Positions 36,098-44,915 of a DNA stretch of 64,000 nucleotides are shown piece after piece (the first letter of the stretch is position 1; each line of letters starts with the position of its first letter). The notes beneath the pieces were generated by a model. The model was not told where the DNA came from, did not search any database, and worked only from the letters and a program-made list of their open reading frames with translations. A program made the position numbers and the translations under genes. The stretch lies in contig SXPJ01000026.1 in assembly GCA_005776395.1 (NCBI GenBank), positions 19,862 to 83,861 of the forward strand. The letters run 5' to 3'. Source of the DNA: Bdellovibrionales bacterium. GTDB taxonomy: Bacteria; Bdellovibrionota; FAC87; UBA2466.

Positions 36098-36690
36098 AGT
36101 CTCCACCCTAATGTAGCTGCTATATCAAAATTCCGACGTAATCTATTAAGCAGTCCAGAACCATAAATTTCTAAATTAAGGGAAACCTTAGAATCCAATA
36201 AAAAACTTAAACCACTTTGAGCGGTTAGAGTAAAACTATGGCTCGCATATCCAGGCGTATAAAAGGTCGAGGTTGAAGTTCCATTATTTAATTCAACGGG
36301 CCCCCCATCGGCAATAGAGAGTAACCACTGAACTCCTGGCCCCAACCTAAATCGTAACCAGTTAGCGAAAGGATAGGTGAAAGTAAGATCAAGATGGCTG
36401 GTAAATTTCCTCACATTGCCATCTTTGCCAGACTTCCAAGGGATGAGAGTTCCTACAGAGGGTTCCCATCCCAACTTTTTTCCTAAAAGTAGGGTAGCTC
36501 TAATCCTGGCATAACCTGAGAATGAGCTCACTTGGTTCTCAAAACCTGATGGAGCTTCAAATCGTTGTTTGAGGTGCGTTTGGTATCCTCCTAAATCAAT
36601 ATGAATGCCCTTTTTATAGGAGTCCCCAGCAGCTCTTAGCTCAAAGCAGATGATAAACAAAAGACAAAATCCATATCTGAGTAATAGCAC
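36094..36690 (-). CDS. Small outer-membrane beta-barrel protein
   Basis: 198 residues with a signal peptide (YGFCLLFIICFELRAAG) and alternating amphipathic strands (HIDLGGYQTHL, ARIRATLLLG, HLDLTFTYPF, FTLTAQSGLSFLL, VSLNLEIYGS). It ends in AATLGWRL, as expected of an outer-membrane barrel. The start used is GTG 36690. It is coupled to the metalloprotease gene that follows. Its ligand or role is unknown. Confidence 0.65.
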   Translation of the reverse strand: MLLLRYGFCLLFIICFELRAAGDSYKKGIHIDLGGYQTHLKQRFEAPSGFENQVSSFSGYARIRATLLLGKKLGWEPSVGTLIPWKSGKDGNVRKFTSHLDLTFTYPFANWLRFRLGPGVQWLLSIADGGPVELNNGTSTSTFYTPGYASHSFTLTAQSGLSFLLDSKVSLNLEIYGSGLLNRLRRNFDIAATLGWRL

Positions 36691-36787
36691 TCAAAAATAA
36701 TAACCCGACTCCAAGGGTGGTACGCTGAGTTATCTTCATTTCTGAGTCGATATGTTAGAATAAAATAAACGTAACTCGGAGCCTCTC

Positions 36788-37486
36788 ATGCTTATAAATA
36801 AATTTTCAACCATTTCATCTTTGTTTATTCTGATCTTAGCTATCTTTTCTTTTAATTGTTTCGCTGAGGAAGAGAATGCAACTCCTGTTGAGGAACTCCA
36901 ACCGGCTCAACAAGAGATCCCCATCTCCCAAACCCCAAGCGCCCCTACACCTAAAAAAGAGAAACGCTATTTTGGAACTGAAAAAGAGCCTCGAATAGAT
37001 GCCGGAATTTTTCATGTCGCATTTGCAGGAGGGGGAAACTTCTTTATTGAGCCTAAAGTTGATGCCACGACTCAAGCCCCTATCGGTGAATATTTTAATG
37101 ACTTTGGTTTCGGCGGAGGAGTCTATTTTGACTACGACTATTCTCAAATGACAGAGAATATTCCCCTTATGCTTAGAGGTTTTGTAGGATACAAATATGT
37201 TTTACAATCGGTGCATGTTTTTGATGTCGAGGGGATAGTTAGAAGAATGTGGCAGTTTTCTAATTCGGCCACCTTCGGAATAGGGGCTGGGGTCAGTAAC
37301 GCCCTCTGGTACCGAGCTTTGACAGACAACTCTCCTTACGAAGAAACCCTGTTTTTACCTAGCTTTATTGTAGAGACAGGTTTTGAGTTTAACCCCTTGA
37401 TGGTCGAACTCAAATGGTTAATTAACCGATTAGGCAGCGAATCCAGCATCAATGGCCTAGAATTTATGTTGGGCATAAGGCTCTAA
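36788..37486 (+). CDS. Outer-membrane beta-barrel protein
   Basis: 232 residues. A signal peptide (TISSLFILILAIFSFNCFA) is followed by a Pro- and Glu-rich linker (residues 27-60), then strands such as FGGGVYFDYDY, MLRGFVGYKYVL and SATFGIGAGVSNALWY, and a C-terminal LEFMLGIRL. It resembles small OmpA/OmpW-sized barrels, and the function is unknown. It is transcribed alone, divergent from the barrel-protease pair. Confidence 0.7.
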   Translation: MLINKFSTISSLFILILAIFSFNCFAEEENATPVEELQPAQQEIPISQTPSAPTPKKEKRYFGTEKEPRIDAGIFHVAFAGGGNFFIEPKVDATTQAPIGEYFNDFGFGGGVYFDYDYSQMTENIPLMLRGFVGYKYVLQSVHVFDVEGIVRRMWQFSNSATFGIGAGVSNALWYRALTDNSPYEETLFLPSFIVETGFEFNPLMVELKWLINRLGSESSINGLEFMLGIRL

Positions 37487-37572
37487 AAAACTTAGGTATT
37501 CACTCAAAATTCTGCTTTATCCTCTCTAAGCATAGGTTGTTTTCATTCTTATTTTTGCTATAGTGCCCCGCC

Positions 37573-39351
37573 ATGCTCAGGCTTAATCTTATTTTCCGTC
37601 TTGCAGTTTGTATTGCCTTGATTTTTCTCCCCTTAGGCAATTTAGATGAATGGCTGTACGACCAATTTTTCAAATTAAGAGGAGTTCAAAAAAGAGAAAC
37701 CCCTATTGTTTTAATTAAGGTGAGTGATGCCAAAGTTTACCAACTCTTGCAGCAGGACAAGGCCACCTTATCTACAAACACTCTAGCTATCGAACACGGA
37801 AATCTATCTCTATGGCTTCGTCCTTTTTACTCAGAGATTATTAAAAAGTTATCATTAACAAAGCCCCAGCTTTTAGTTTTTACTCAATTTTATGATTGGG
37901 TAGACCATAGAAAACCTGGAAATCTTAATCTTAAAAATATTGTATATTCAGGAACGATTAATGACGAAAACCGTCTAATTCCCCCTACAAGACTCACTCT
38001 CGGAGATAATTACGGGTTCAATAATCTGTTCCCAGACTCTGATAATACAGTTCGACAAAGCTATCTGTTTTATTCCTATGGAGCTTCACTAGCACTTGCA
38101 GCACAAAAAGCCATGAGTTGGACTCCCATCACCCGAAACTTACTAGAACCGTTGAGAATAGACTTTCGAGGCCCCACTGGAAGCTTTCCCAGTTTTAATG
38201 CCTGGGATCTTTTTAACTCCGACAAAATTAATTCCGATCTTTTTAAAAATAAAATTATTCTCATTGGCCACGAAGGATCTCCGGCTTCAGACTTTAATAC
38301 CCCCTTTGGCAAGATGGCTCGTCTAGAAGTTCAGGCCAATATTTTAGATACCTTTATTAACCATCATGAAATAAATATTTTACCTCGTTCCTACAGTTTA
38401 ATCATTGCTGCCATTTCCTTAATAATATCCGGATTTATTGTTCTATATTATCCATTAACCCTTGCATGGGTTTTGATTCTGCTCTTCTGCTCCTTTATTG
38501 TTCTTATCAATTTATTCATGTTTTCAGAGTTAAAACTTTGGCTGGGGTTTTCTAATGTAATAGCCACAGTACTAGGAACTCATTTAATCCTTTTAGGTTA
38601 TACATTACGACGACAAGAGGAATCTCAATGGCTGCTAGAACAAGAAGCTAAGTACTTCAAAGAACTCGACCAATTTAAGAACAACTTTATCTCTCTTTTT
38701 AGCCATGATCTTAAAACCCCAATTGCAAAGATTAAAGCTATCACTCACAGAGTCATGACGGAACATAAGCAACTCCCCACCGAAATCACTGAAGCCCTGA
38801 AGGGAATCGACAGAACAAGCGGAGATTTAGCCCGGTTGATTTCAGACATTTTAAAGATCACTCGCTTAGAATCAATGTCTTTAGAAACTCTAAAAGAGGT
38901 CATTGATCTTAATCGACTAGTAGAAACCAGTGCAGCGGATTTAAAATTTTTAGCGGACGAAAAACAGATAAAAATGACACTAGATTTAGAGCCTTTATTC
39001 TCAATCGAAGGGGATCAAAAATTAATTCAAGAGGTGATTACAAACCTGATTGAGAATGCTCTTAAGTACAGCCCTAGCAATTCAGAGGTTGTCATCAAGA
39101 CTGAGGAAACCCATAATTTTGTGACCGTTTCGGTCACCGACCAAGGGATTGGAATTAGTTCTGAAGATCTTCCACGAGTTAAAGAAAAATTCTTTCGCTG
39201 CTCAAACACTATCAATACAACCCAGGGGACTGGTTTAGGGCTATATCTCGCTAACTATTTTGTTGAACTCCACAAAGGAAAAATGACTATCGAAAGTCAG
39301 TTGGGCCTAGGAACCCAAGTAAAATTCTCACTTCCTATCGAAACAAAATGA
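37573..39351 (+). CDS. CHASE2-domain sensor histidine kinase
   Basis: 592 residues. An extracytoplasmic CHASE2-like sensor covers residues ~20-265 (RETPIVLIKVSD, NKIILIGHEGSPASDFNTPFG). Three membrane helices at ~272-345 precede the kinase. His378 in FSHDLKTPI is the phosphorylation site; NLIENALKYSPSN, DQGIGIS and GTGLGLYLA complete the ATPase domain. The sigma-54 activator gene follows after about 125-165 bases and is the probable partner. Confidence 0.9.
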   Translation: MLRLNLIFRLAVCIALIFLPLGNLDEWLYDQFFKLRGVQKRETPIVLIKVSDAKVYQLLQQDKATLSTNTLAIEHGNLSLWLRPFYSEIIKKLSLTKPQLLVFTQFYDWVDHRKPGNLNLKNIVYSGTINDENRLIPPTRLTLGDNYGFNNLFPDSDNTVRQSYLFYSYGASLALAAQKAMSWTPITRNLLEPLRIDFRGPTGSFPSFNAWDLFNSDKINSDLFKNKIILIGHEGSPASDFNTPFGKMARLEVQANILDTFINHHEINILPRSYSLIIAAISLIISGFIVLYYPLTLAWVLILLFCSFIVLINLFMFSELKLWLGFSNVIATVLGTHLILLGYTLRRQEESQWLLEQEAKYFKELDQFKNNFISLFSHDLKTPIAKIKAITHRVMTEHKQLPTEITEALKGIDRTSGDLARLISDILKITRLESMSLETLKEVIDLNRLVETSAADLKFLADEKQIKMTLDLEPLFSIEGDQKLIQEVITNLIENALKYSPSNSEVVIKTEETHNFVTVSVTDQGIGISSEDLPRVKEKFFRCSNTINTTQGTGLGLYLANYFVELHKGKMTIESQLGLGTQVKFSLPIETK

Positions 39352-39368
39352 ACTCAGAAACACTCAAT

Positions 39369-39397
39369 TTGACAATATGCGTAACAAACTTTATTAA
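39369..39397 (+). promoter_or_regulatory. Predicted promoter upstream of the NtrC-type regulator gene
   Basis: A consensus TTGACA (39369-39374) and TATTAA (39392-39397) with a 17-base spacer lie 119 bases before GTG 39516. It would allow expression separate from the kinase gene. Confidence 0.6.
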
Positions 39398-39515
39398 GCA
39401 ATTCCAAACACTTACAATAATCCAACCTGTGTTTCCATTGCGATTAAAGTTAAATTCTGTTATATAGCACTCTCCTTTGGGATTAAACAAATTATCTGTT
39501 TTTGGGGTTAATCAA

Positions 39516-40922
39516 GTGTATTCGATTTTAGTCGTAGATGACGAAGAGGCTTTACGAAAACAGGTCGTAAGTCTGCTTATCTCTCATGGATACCAAGTAG
39601 ATGAGGCCTGCGATGGAATGGAGGCCGCCCAGAAAATAGCACAACATCCCTACCCTCTGGCTCTTTGCGATGTAAGAATGCCACGACTTACGGGCTTAGA
39701 ATTGCTCAGACACATTCGTGAACACGAATTTTCTACTACCGTAGCGCTCATCACTGCGCACGCTAATATAAAAGATGCTGTTGAAGCCATGAGAGAAGGG
39801 GCTTTTGATTACATCGAAAAGCCTATTAAAGAGGCTACACTGCTTGAAATCGTAGCTAAGGCCAAAAAAGCTCATGACATGATTGAGAAGCTAACTCTCT
39901 CTGCCCCTATGTTAACTCCCGGGGAAGGTAGAGAGTGCGTAGGTCAAAGCAAAGAAATGAAACGGGTATTCCAAGTCGTTGAAAAACTAACCCGAGTCAA
40001 CACCTCTGTTTTAGTGCGAGGAGAAAATGGGACCGGTAAAGAGCTTGTAGCCAGAGCTATTCATTTTAACAGTCCACGAAAAGATGGCCCCTTTGTTGCG
40101 GTGAACTGCGCAGCAATTCCAGAAACACTGATTGAAAGTGAACTATTTGGACACGAAAAGGGGGCTTTCACTGGGGCTGATCAAAGACAAATTGGTAAAT
40201 TTCAGTCCGCGGCCAAAGGAACTCTGTTCTTAGATGAAATTGGCGATACCAGCCCAGCTACCCAAGTAAAACTTTTGAGAGTTCTTCAGGAACATGCTTT
40301 TACCCCGGTAGGAAGTTCCCGAGAGATTAAATCTGATGTCCGAATTATTGCGGCTACAAATCGTGATCTAGAAAAAATGATTCGGGAAGGAAAATTTCGA
40401 GAAGATCTCTATTACCGTCTCAATGTGATGCCTATATTTCTCCCCTCTCTAAAAGAGAGAAGAGATGATATCGCTGGTTTAGTAAACCATTTCATTGAAA
40501 AATTTAATCAAGAGCACGGACAAAGGATAACAACCCTATCTCCAGAGGCTCTAAGCGCCCTTGAAAATTTTCATTGGCCCGGTAATATTCGCGAACTTGA
40601 GAACGCCATTGAGCATGGATTTGTAGTTGAATCCTCATCATTTCTAACTTTTGCGAGCTTACCCGATTACATAAAAAGAGCGACTCGAAGAGCTCACTCT
40701 CCTCACAAAACCACGCTTCAGGTTGAAGCCTTAGATTGGGAAAGAGGAAAAGAGAGTTTCGAGAGGGAATTCATCGTTCAGGCACTAAAGAAAAATAGTG
40801 GCCGAATTAATTTAACAGCCGAAATTGCAAATATTCCCAAGAACACTCTTCTTAGAAAAATTAAAAAGTACAACATCAATCCGCGAGAACATGGCGGATG
40901 GGAAGGCAATCTTGAATCCTAA
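39516..40922 (+). CDS. NtrC-family sigma-54-dependent response regulator
   Basis: About 468 residues from GTG 39516, which opens directly on the receiver domain (VYSILVVDDEE) and has GGGG about 9 bases upstream; TTG 39477 would add 13 residues. The phosphorylated Asp52 lies in LCDVRMP. The AAA+ domain has Walker A GENGTGKE, GAFTGA for sigma-54 contact and the arginine-finger region. A Fis-type helix-turn-helix (INLTAEIANIPKNTLLRKIKKY) ends the protein. Its 3' end overlaps the tryptophan dioxygenase gene, so regulator and enzyme are probably co-expressed. Confidence 0.95.
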   Translation: MYSILVVDDEEALRKQVVSLLISHGYQVDEACDGMEAAQKIAQHPYPLALCDVRMPRLTGLELLRHIREHEFSTTVALITAHANIKDAVEAMREGAFDYIEKPIKEATLLEIVAKAKKAHDMIEKLTLSAPMLTPGEGRECVGQSKEMKRVFQVVEKLTRVNTSVLVRGENGTGKELVARAIHFNSPRKDGPFVAVNCAAIPETLIESELFGHEKGAFTGADQRQIGKFQSAAKGTLFLDEIGDTSPATQVKLLRVLQEHAFTPVGSSREIKSDVRIIAATNRDLEKMIREGKFREDLYYRLNVMPIFLPSLKERRDDIAGLVNHFIEKFNQEHGQRITTLSPEALSALENFHWPGNIRELENAIEHGFVVESSSFLTFASLPDYIKRATRRAHSPHKTTLQVEALDWERGKESFEREFIVQALKKNSGRINLTAEIANIPKNTLLRKIKKYNINPREHGGWEGNLES

Positions 40923-41703
40923 AATCCCTTCACCAAATAAAGAGCTAACCTATTCCTCCTACTTAAAAGTTGAAGAATTGTTATCACTACAGACCCCCCT
41001 CTCTCAACCTGTGGCTCATGACGAACTATTATTCATTGTTATTCATCAGGTTTATGAACTCTGGTTTAAGTTGGTTCTTTTCGAATTACGCTCGCTGATT
41101 TCTTATCTAGAGAAAGATAACCTCATTCAGAGTTTTCATGCCTTAAAAAGAGTTTCTGAAATTTTTAAAGTTCTGATTCAGCAGTTGGACATACTAGAAA
41201 CAATGACCCCAACCGACTTTAATAAATTTCGTTCAAGCTTAAATCCTGCGAGTGGTTTTCAAAGTTTACAATTTAGAGAACTGGAGATTATCTCGGGAGC
41301 TAACATCGCAGATTACCAAAAATTTGCCCCACTAGCGCCTGAATGGCTCCCTAAACTCCAGGAATTAGCTAACCAAGGTAATCTTCCTGAGGCTTTTAAA
41401 AATTTACTTTTAAAGAGAAAAATTACAGAAGATTTATCACCTGACAAACTTCGAAAAGGGCTTTTAGAGATTTACCAAAACCCAACGCACCAAGACCTCC
41501 AAACCCTTTGCGAAGCTCTTCTAAGCTATGATGAGCAACTTTCTCTTTGGCGATTTCGTCATGTTCAAATGGTTGAAAGAATGATTGGAATGAAAAAAGG
41601 AACTGGTGGTTCCCTAGGAGTCTCATACCTTGCGCAAACTTTAACCAAGCGTTTTTTTCCAGAGCTTTGGGAGCTTAGAACCCATCTCTCTAATGGCTAT
41701 TAA
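40891..41703 (+). CDS. kynA: Tryptophan 2,3-dioxygenase
   Basis: A heme enzyme opening the indole ring of L-tryptophan to N-formylkynurenine. From ATG 40891 there are 270 residues with LTYSSYLKVEELLSLQ, His43 in HDELLF (distal active site), Arg114 in FRSSLNPASGFQSLQ, and the proximal heme ligand His224 in WRFRHVQM followed by KKGTGGS. TTG 40912 has a better ribosome site (GGAAGG, 5 bases) and is an alternative start. It overlaps the regulator gene and converges with the formamidase fusion, which would take the next step. Confidence 0.95.
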   Translation: MADGKAILNPKIPSPNKELTYSSYLKVEELLSLQTPLSQPVAHDELLFIVIHQVYELWFKLVLFELRSLISYLEKDNLIQSFHALKRVSEIFKVLIQQLDILETMTPTDFNKFRSSLNPASGFQSLQFRELEIISGANIADYQKFAPLAPEWLPKLQELANQGNLPEAFKNLLLKRKITEDLSPDKLRKGLLEIYQNPTHQDLQTLCEALLSYDEQLSLWRFRHVQMVERMIGMKKGTGGSLGVSYLAQTLTKRFFPELWELRTHLSNGY

Positions 41704-41749
41704 GTCTCTCTTCACAGTTTAGTGACAACAATAGATAGTCGATATTCTC

Positions 41750-43339
41750 TCAATTAACCATCTCTGTAAGAACAGCTCGAACAGGGCTAGCATCAGCCCC
41801 TTGGATTCTCAGCGGAATAGCAGAGAAGCTATAGATCCCCTCATCAACTCCATTTAAGACAATTCCCTCAAGAATATTCATTCCCGCTTTCACTGTCGCA
41901 TGGTGAGCCGGAAAATCTTTCGAAGCAAAGGAATCTATCGAGGGGGTATCTATCCCTATCAAAACAACCCCCTGCTCTCCTAAATATTCAATAGCCTCTT
42001 TCGACATGCAAACGAAATCCTGATTAAATTGATTAGGATCAGGAAAAGAATCTGTCCTTATTAATACTCGTCGAGATAAAATATTTTTTCCTGTTAAATC
42101 TTTCTTCTCAACCCACGTTCCTCGTGTTTTCTTTAAATGAATAACCTGGGCCTCTCCACAATAAGGTTCAAGCTCATGACTTTCTATTCCTTGAGTGGTT
42201 TTCTCGAAATGATTTATTGCATCTGTATGGGCTCCTACATGAACCGTGGTCTCAAAGCTTGATAACGTCATGTGATTACCTTTAAGTGTATCCATTGCAA
42301 CGTTTCTTCTAAATCCGACATCCCCAGGCCAAACAGCTATCTTTTCACTTAACTCAGGACTGATATCGAAAACTTTTTTGATCTCTTTTTTAAAAGGCTG
42401 ATAGTGATACGTGATCTCATGGTCCGGGGAATAATCCTCTACGGGATTAAGATGTAACTCTCTAAGAAGAGGCGCTAAAGCTAAAGCCGCTAATTTAGGG
42501 TGATATCCCGCCCAAGTCTTCACTACGATACCAAGCCCATTCAGATATTTACTATTAGGTAAAATACTTAGCCCCAATAAGCCATCGGCCCCCTCTTTTG
42601 CAATGAGGCTTAAGTTTTTTTGCATAAGCAGGGTATCAACTCGATCGGGTCCGCCTATCCACATTGGATTGTTAAGCATCATTTGCTGAACTATTTTCAA
42701 ATCGGTTGCTGGCTTAGCCTGAGCCAGTCTTTGATATAACTTTGCCATCTCCCCCAAACTCAAAACAGGTGAAGGCAACTTACATCCATCGACTACAGTT
42801 TTTGGCTCGGTTAGATTTAAATCTAAAAGACGAGCTAAGATCTCAATAAGTCTCTTATGATAAGGATGATTGATCTCATTATAGCTCTCCAAATCCCATC
42901 CATTTTTTTCACAAGCTTCTAGAATCGCTAAATGCTTTGAAAAACACATATGAAAATAGTGAGAAGGGACCTCCTTTTTATTTTTAAAATAGACTCTCGA
43001 TTCTTCATCGGAAGGATAATTTGGAATAAATTTTAGTTTTGATAAAAACTTTGAATGGACAGCCTCACCGTACCATTTTTTAAGTTGTTCAACTTGAGCT
43101 AAAGAGGCCGAAACAGATCCCAAACACGGTACATATCTCAAATCGGTCACTGAATCTGCATGAATTCCCGTTGCTAGAAACTGAAAAGGTTTTAAAAGAG
43201 ATCTCATAGGATACTGCCCTAGAGAATCTCGGGTTTGAAATATCACTCGATTTCCATCGTGAACCACGATTTCGCCATGAACCACGATTTCCGTACAACC
43301 GTCTCTTTTAAGCGAGAATAATCGAGTTTTATCCCACAT
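41750..43339 (-). CDS. Asparaginase-II-like domain fused to kynurenine formamidase
   Basis: A single uninterrupted frame of 529 residues. Residues 1-300 match the L-asparaginase II family: YPMRSLLKPFQFL, a region corresponding to the CSGKH motif that here reads CFSKHLAIL, VVDGCKLPSPVLSLGEMA and AKEGADGLLG. Residues 324-529 match KynB: FDISPELSEKIAVWPGD, the metal site H367-VGA-H371-T-D373, and FPAHHATVKAG. KynB hydrolyses N-formylkynurenine, the product of the convergent dioxygenase. The job of the asparaginase-like half is unknown. An 18-base tandem duplication (43256-43291) repeats EIVVHG near the N-terminus. It is the last gene of the guaBA-kynurenine operon. Confidence 0.85.
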   Translation of the reverse strand: MWDKTRLFSLKRDGCTEIVVHGEIVVHDGNRVIFQTRDSLGQYPMRSLLKPFQFLATGIHADSVTDLRYVPCLGSVSASLAQVEQLKKWYGEAVHSKFLSKLKFIPNYPSDEESRVYFKNKKEVPSHYFHMCFSKHLAILEACEKNGWDLESYNEINHPYHKRLIEILARLLDLNLTEPKTVVDGCKLPSPVLSLGEMAKLYQRLAQAKPATDLKIVQQMMLNNPMWIGGPDRVDTLLMQKNLSLIAKEGADGLLGLSILPNSKYLNGLGIVVKTWAGYHPKLAALALAPLLRELHLNPVEDYSPDHEITYHYQPFKKEIKKVFDISPELSEKIAVWPGDVGFRRNVAMDTLKGNHMTLSSFETTVHVGAHTDAINHFEKTTQGIESHELEPYCGEAQVIHLKKTRGTWVEKKDLTGKNILSRRVLIRTDSFPDPNQFNQDFVCMSKEAIEYLGEQGVVLIGIDTPSIDSFASKDFPAHHATVKAGMNILEGIVLNGVDEGIYSFSAIPLRIQGADASPVRAVLTEMVN

Positions 43340-43348
43340 AAATATCTC

Positions 43349-44119
43349 TTACTCTGCAGTGAAACTTAGAACCTCTTGAGGCCATTCAACTTCAATTCTA
43401 TCGTTTCTTTTAAAGGGCACACTTTGAGTGATCCCACCTGTCAAGATCACCATGCCTGGTAAAATACTTTTTGCCTCTTCAGCTAAACTATTAGCCAATG
43501 AAACTACGGAAAGCAAAGGATCTCCCAGAACGGCAGAGGGGGCCCCAGTCTCAACAATCGCCCCATTTTTCCTAACACAAATTCCCATAAGATTAAGATC
43601 GTTTAGTTCGGAAAGTAAATTCACTCGTCCCACCATAAAACCAGCCGCCGATGTATTATCTGCAATCACATCTTCCAATTTAAAAACAAAGTTCTCGTAC
43701 CGACTATCGACTATTTCCAAAGCAGGATAGATCCCTTCTAAGGCTGAAACCACGTCCCTTAATGTCACTCCAGGCCCTTTTAATTCTCGATTTAATACCA
43801 CAGCAACTTCGGGCTCTACACGTGGATGAATTCGTGCCCCCATCTTAACAGTTCCCCCCTTTGGGATTTCAAAACTTTTAAGAATATAACCACGGATAGG
43901 CTCGTACACATTCACGTCTCTTTGCTTAGCTTTTGAGGTCAGTCCCATTTTATAACCCGCTAAATTCTCACCGGCTTCCTGGGCCAAAATACAACTTAAA
44001 TCCTGGACTTCCCTTGCATCTTTCAAAGAAAATTGAGTTTCCGTTTTACTTATCTGAGGCACAGCTCTTTGATTCATTAACGCTTGTCTTAACATCTCTG
44101 CAATAGATTGATTATTCAT
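43349..44119 (-). CDS. 4-oxalocrotonate (2-oxo-3-hexenedioate) decarboxylase
   Basis: 256 residues of the FAA-hydrolase-like hydratase/decarboxylase family. The features IVDSRYENFVFKLEDVIADN, GDPLLSVVSLAN and ILTGGITQSVPF agree with XylI/NbaG-type decarboxylases rather than hydratases. With Mg2+ it converts 4-oxalocrotonate to 2-oxopent-4-enoate and usually works in a complex with the hydratase encoded just upstream, whose gene overlaps it by 8 bases. AAAGGA precedes ATG 44119. Confidence 0.88.
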   Translation of the reverse strand: MNNQSIAEMLRQALMNQRAVPQISKTETQFSLKDAREVQDLSCILAQEAGENLAGYKMGLTSKAKQRDVNVYEPIRGYILKSFEIPKGGTVKMGARIHPRVEPEVAVVLNRELKGPGVTLRDVVSALEGIYPALEIVDSRYENFVFKLEDVIADNTSAAGFMVGRVNLLSELNDLNLMGICVRKNGAIVETGAPSAVLGDPLLSVVSLANSLAEEAKSILPGMVILTGGITQSVPFKRNDRIEVEWPQEVLSFTAE

Positions 44120-44915
44120 TGGATTTTCCTTTGCAGCGAATAGTGACTCGCCCTAAACGCTGAATCTCAACACTGAAATGGTCTCCATGGGCCATTGAAA
44201 CCATCCCCCCTATACTTCCCGATAGGATCACTTGCCCTTCCAATAATCCTCGATCATGTTTGGCGAGAGTATTAGCAAGAAAAACAATTGCATTGAGTGG
44301 ATTTCCCATCACAGCAGCTCCAGAACCTGTCACCACAACTTCATTGTTTTTGTACAGTGCCATTCCAAGATGAGGAAGACTTAAACCCTCTAGTCTTCGT
44401 TTTTGACCTGACAACACAAATCGTGCAGAAGAACCGTTGTCGGCAATGGTGTCCTTCGCAGTGATTTTCCAGTTCTGAATTCGGCTATCAATAATTTCAA
44501 AGCTCGTGGTCACATAGTCCACAGCTCTCATCACATGACTCAGTGTAATTCCAGGACCTCTCAAATCTTTACCTAAAACAAAAGCCATCTCCCCCTCGAT
44601 TTTAGGCTGAATTAATTTAGAGAGATAAATCTCGCTCTCTTCATTAACAGCCATGGAATCAAAGAGATGCCCATAATCCGGCTCAAAGACATTGAAATGC
44701 TTTTGAGCCTCTAAACTAGTCAAACCAATTTTATATCCAATTAAATGGCGTTGAGCTCTCAGAGCTCTGGAGGCCACCATCCATTGAATCTGATAAGAAT
44801 CCTTCTCATCCATGCCAGGATAGTTTTCAACAAGTGAGGGAATTGCAATGCAGGTAGCTTCGGCTTTATCGAGTTTATCCGCAATTTCTAACAACTGATC
44901 CTTAGAAAGTCCCAT
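44112..44915 (-). CDS. 2-oxopent-4-enoate hydratase
   Basis: 267 residues from ATG 44915, whose A is the last base of the upstream TAA; AAGGAG lies 9 bases before it. The motifs IQPKIEGEMAFVLGKDLRGPG, IIDSRIQNWKI, DTIADNGSS and VILSGSIGG match XylJ/NbaH-type hydratases. It adds water to 2-oxopent-4-enoate to give 4-hydroxy-2-oxovalerate. The aldolase and acetaldehyde dehydrogenase for the last steps are not in the window. Confidence 0.88.
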   Translation of the reverse strand: MGLSKDQLLEIADKLDKAEATCIAIPSLVENYPGMDEKDSYQIQWMVASRALRAQRHLIGYKIGLTSLEAQKHFNVFEPDYGHLFDSMAVNEESEIYLSKLIQPKIEGEMAFVLGKDLRGPGITLSHVMRAVDYVTTSFEIIDSRIQNWKITAKDTIADNGSSARFVLSGQKRRLEGLSLPHLGMALYKNNEVVVTGSGAAVMGNPLNAIVFLANTLAKHDRGLLEGQVILSGSIGGMVSMAHGDHFSVEIQRLGRVTIRCKGKSNE

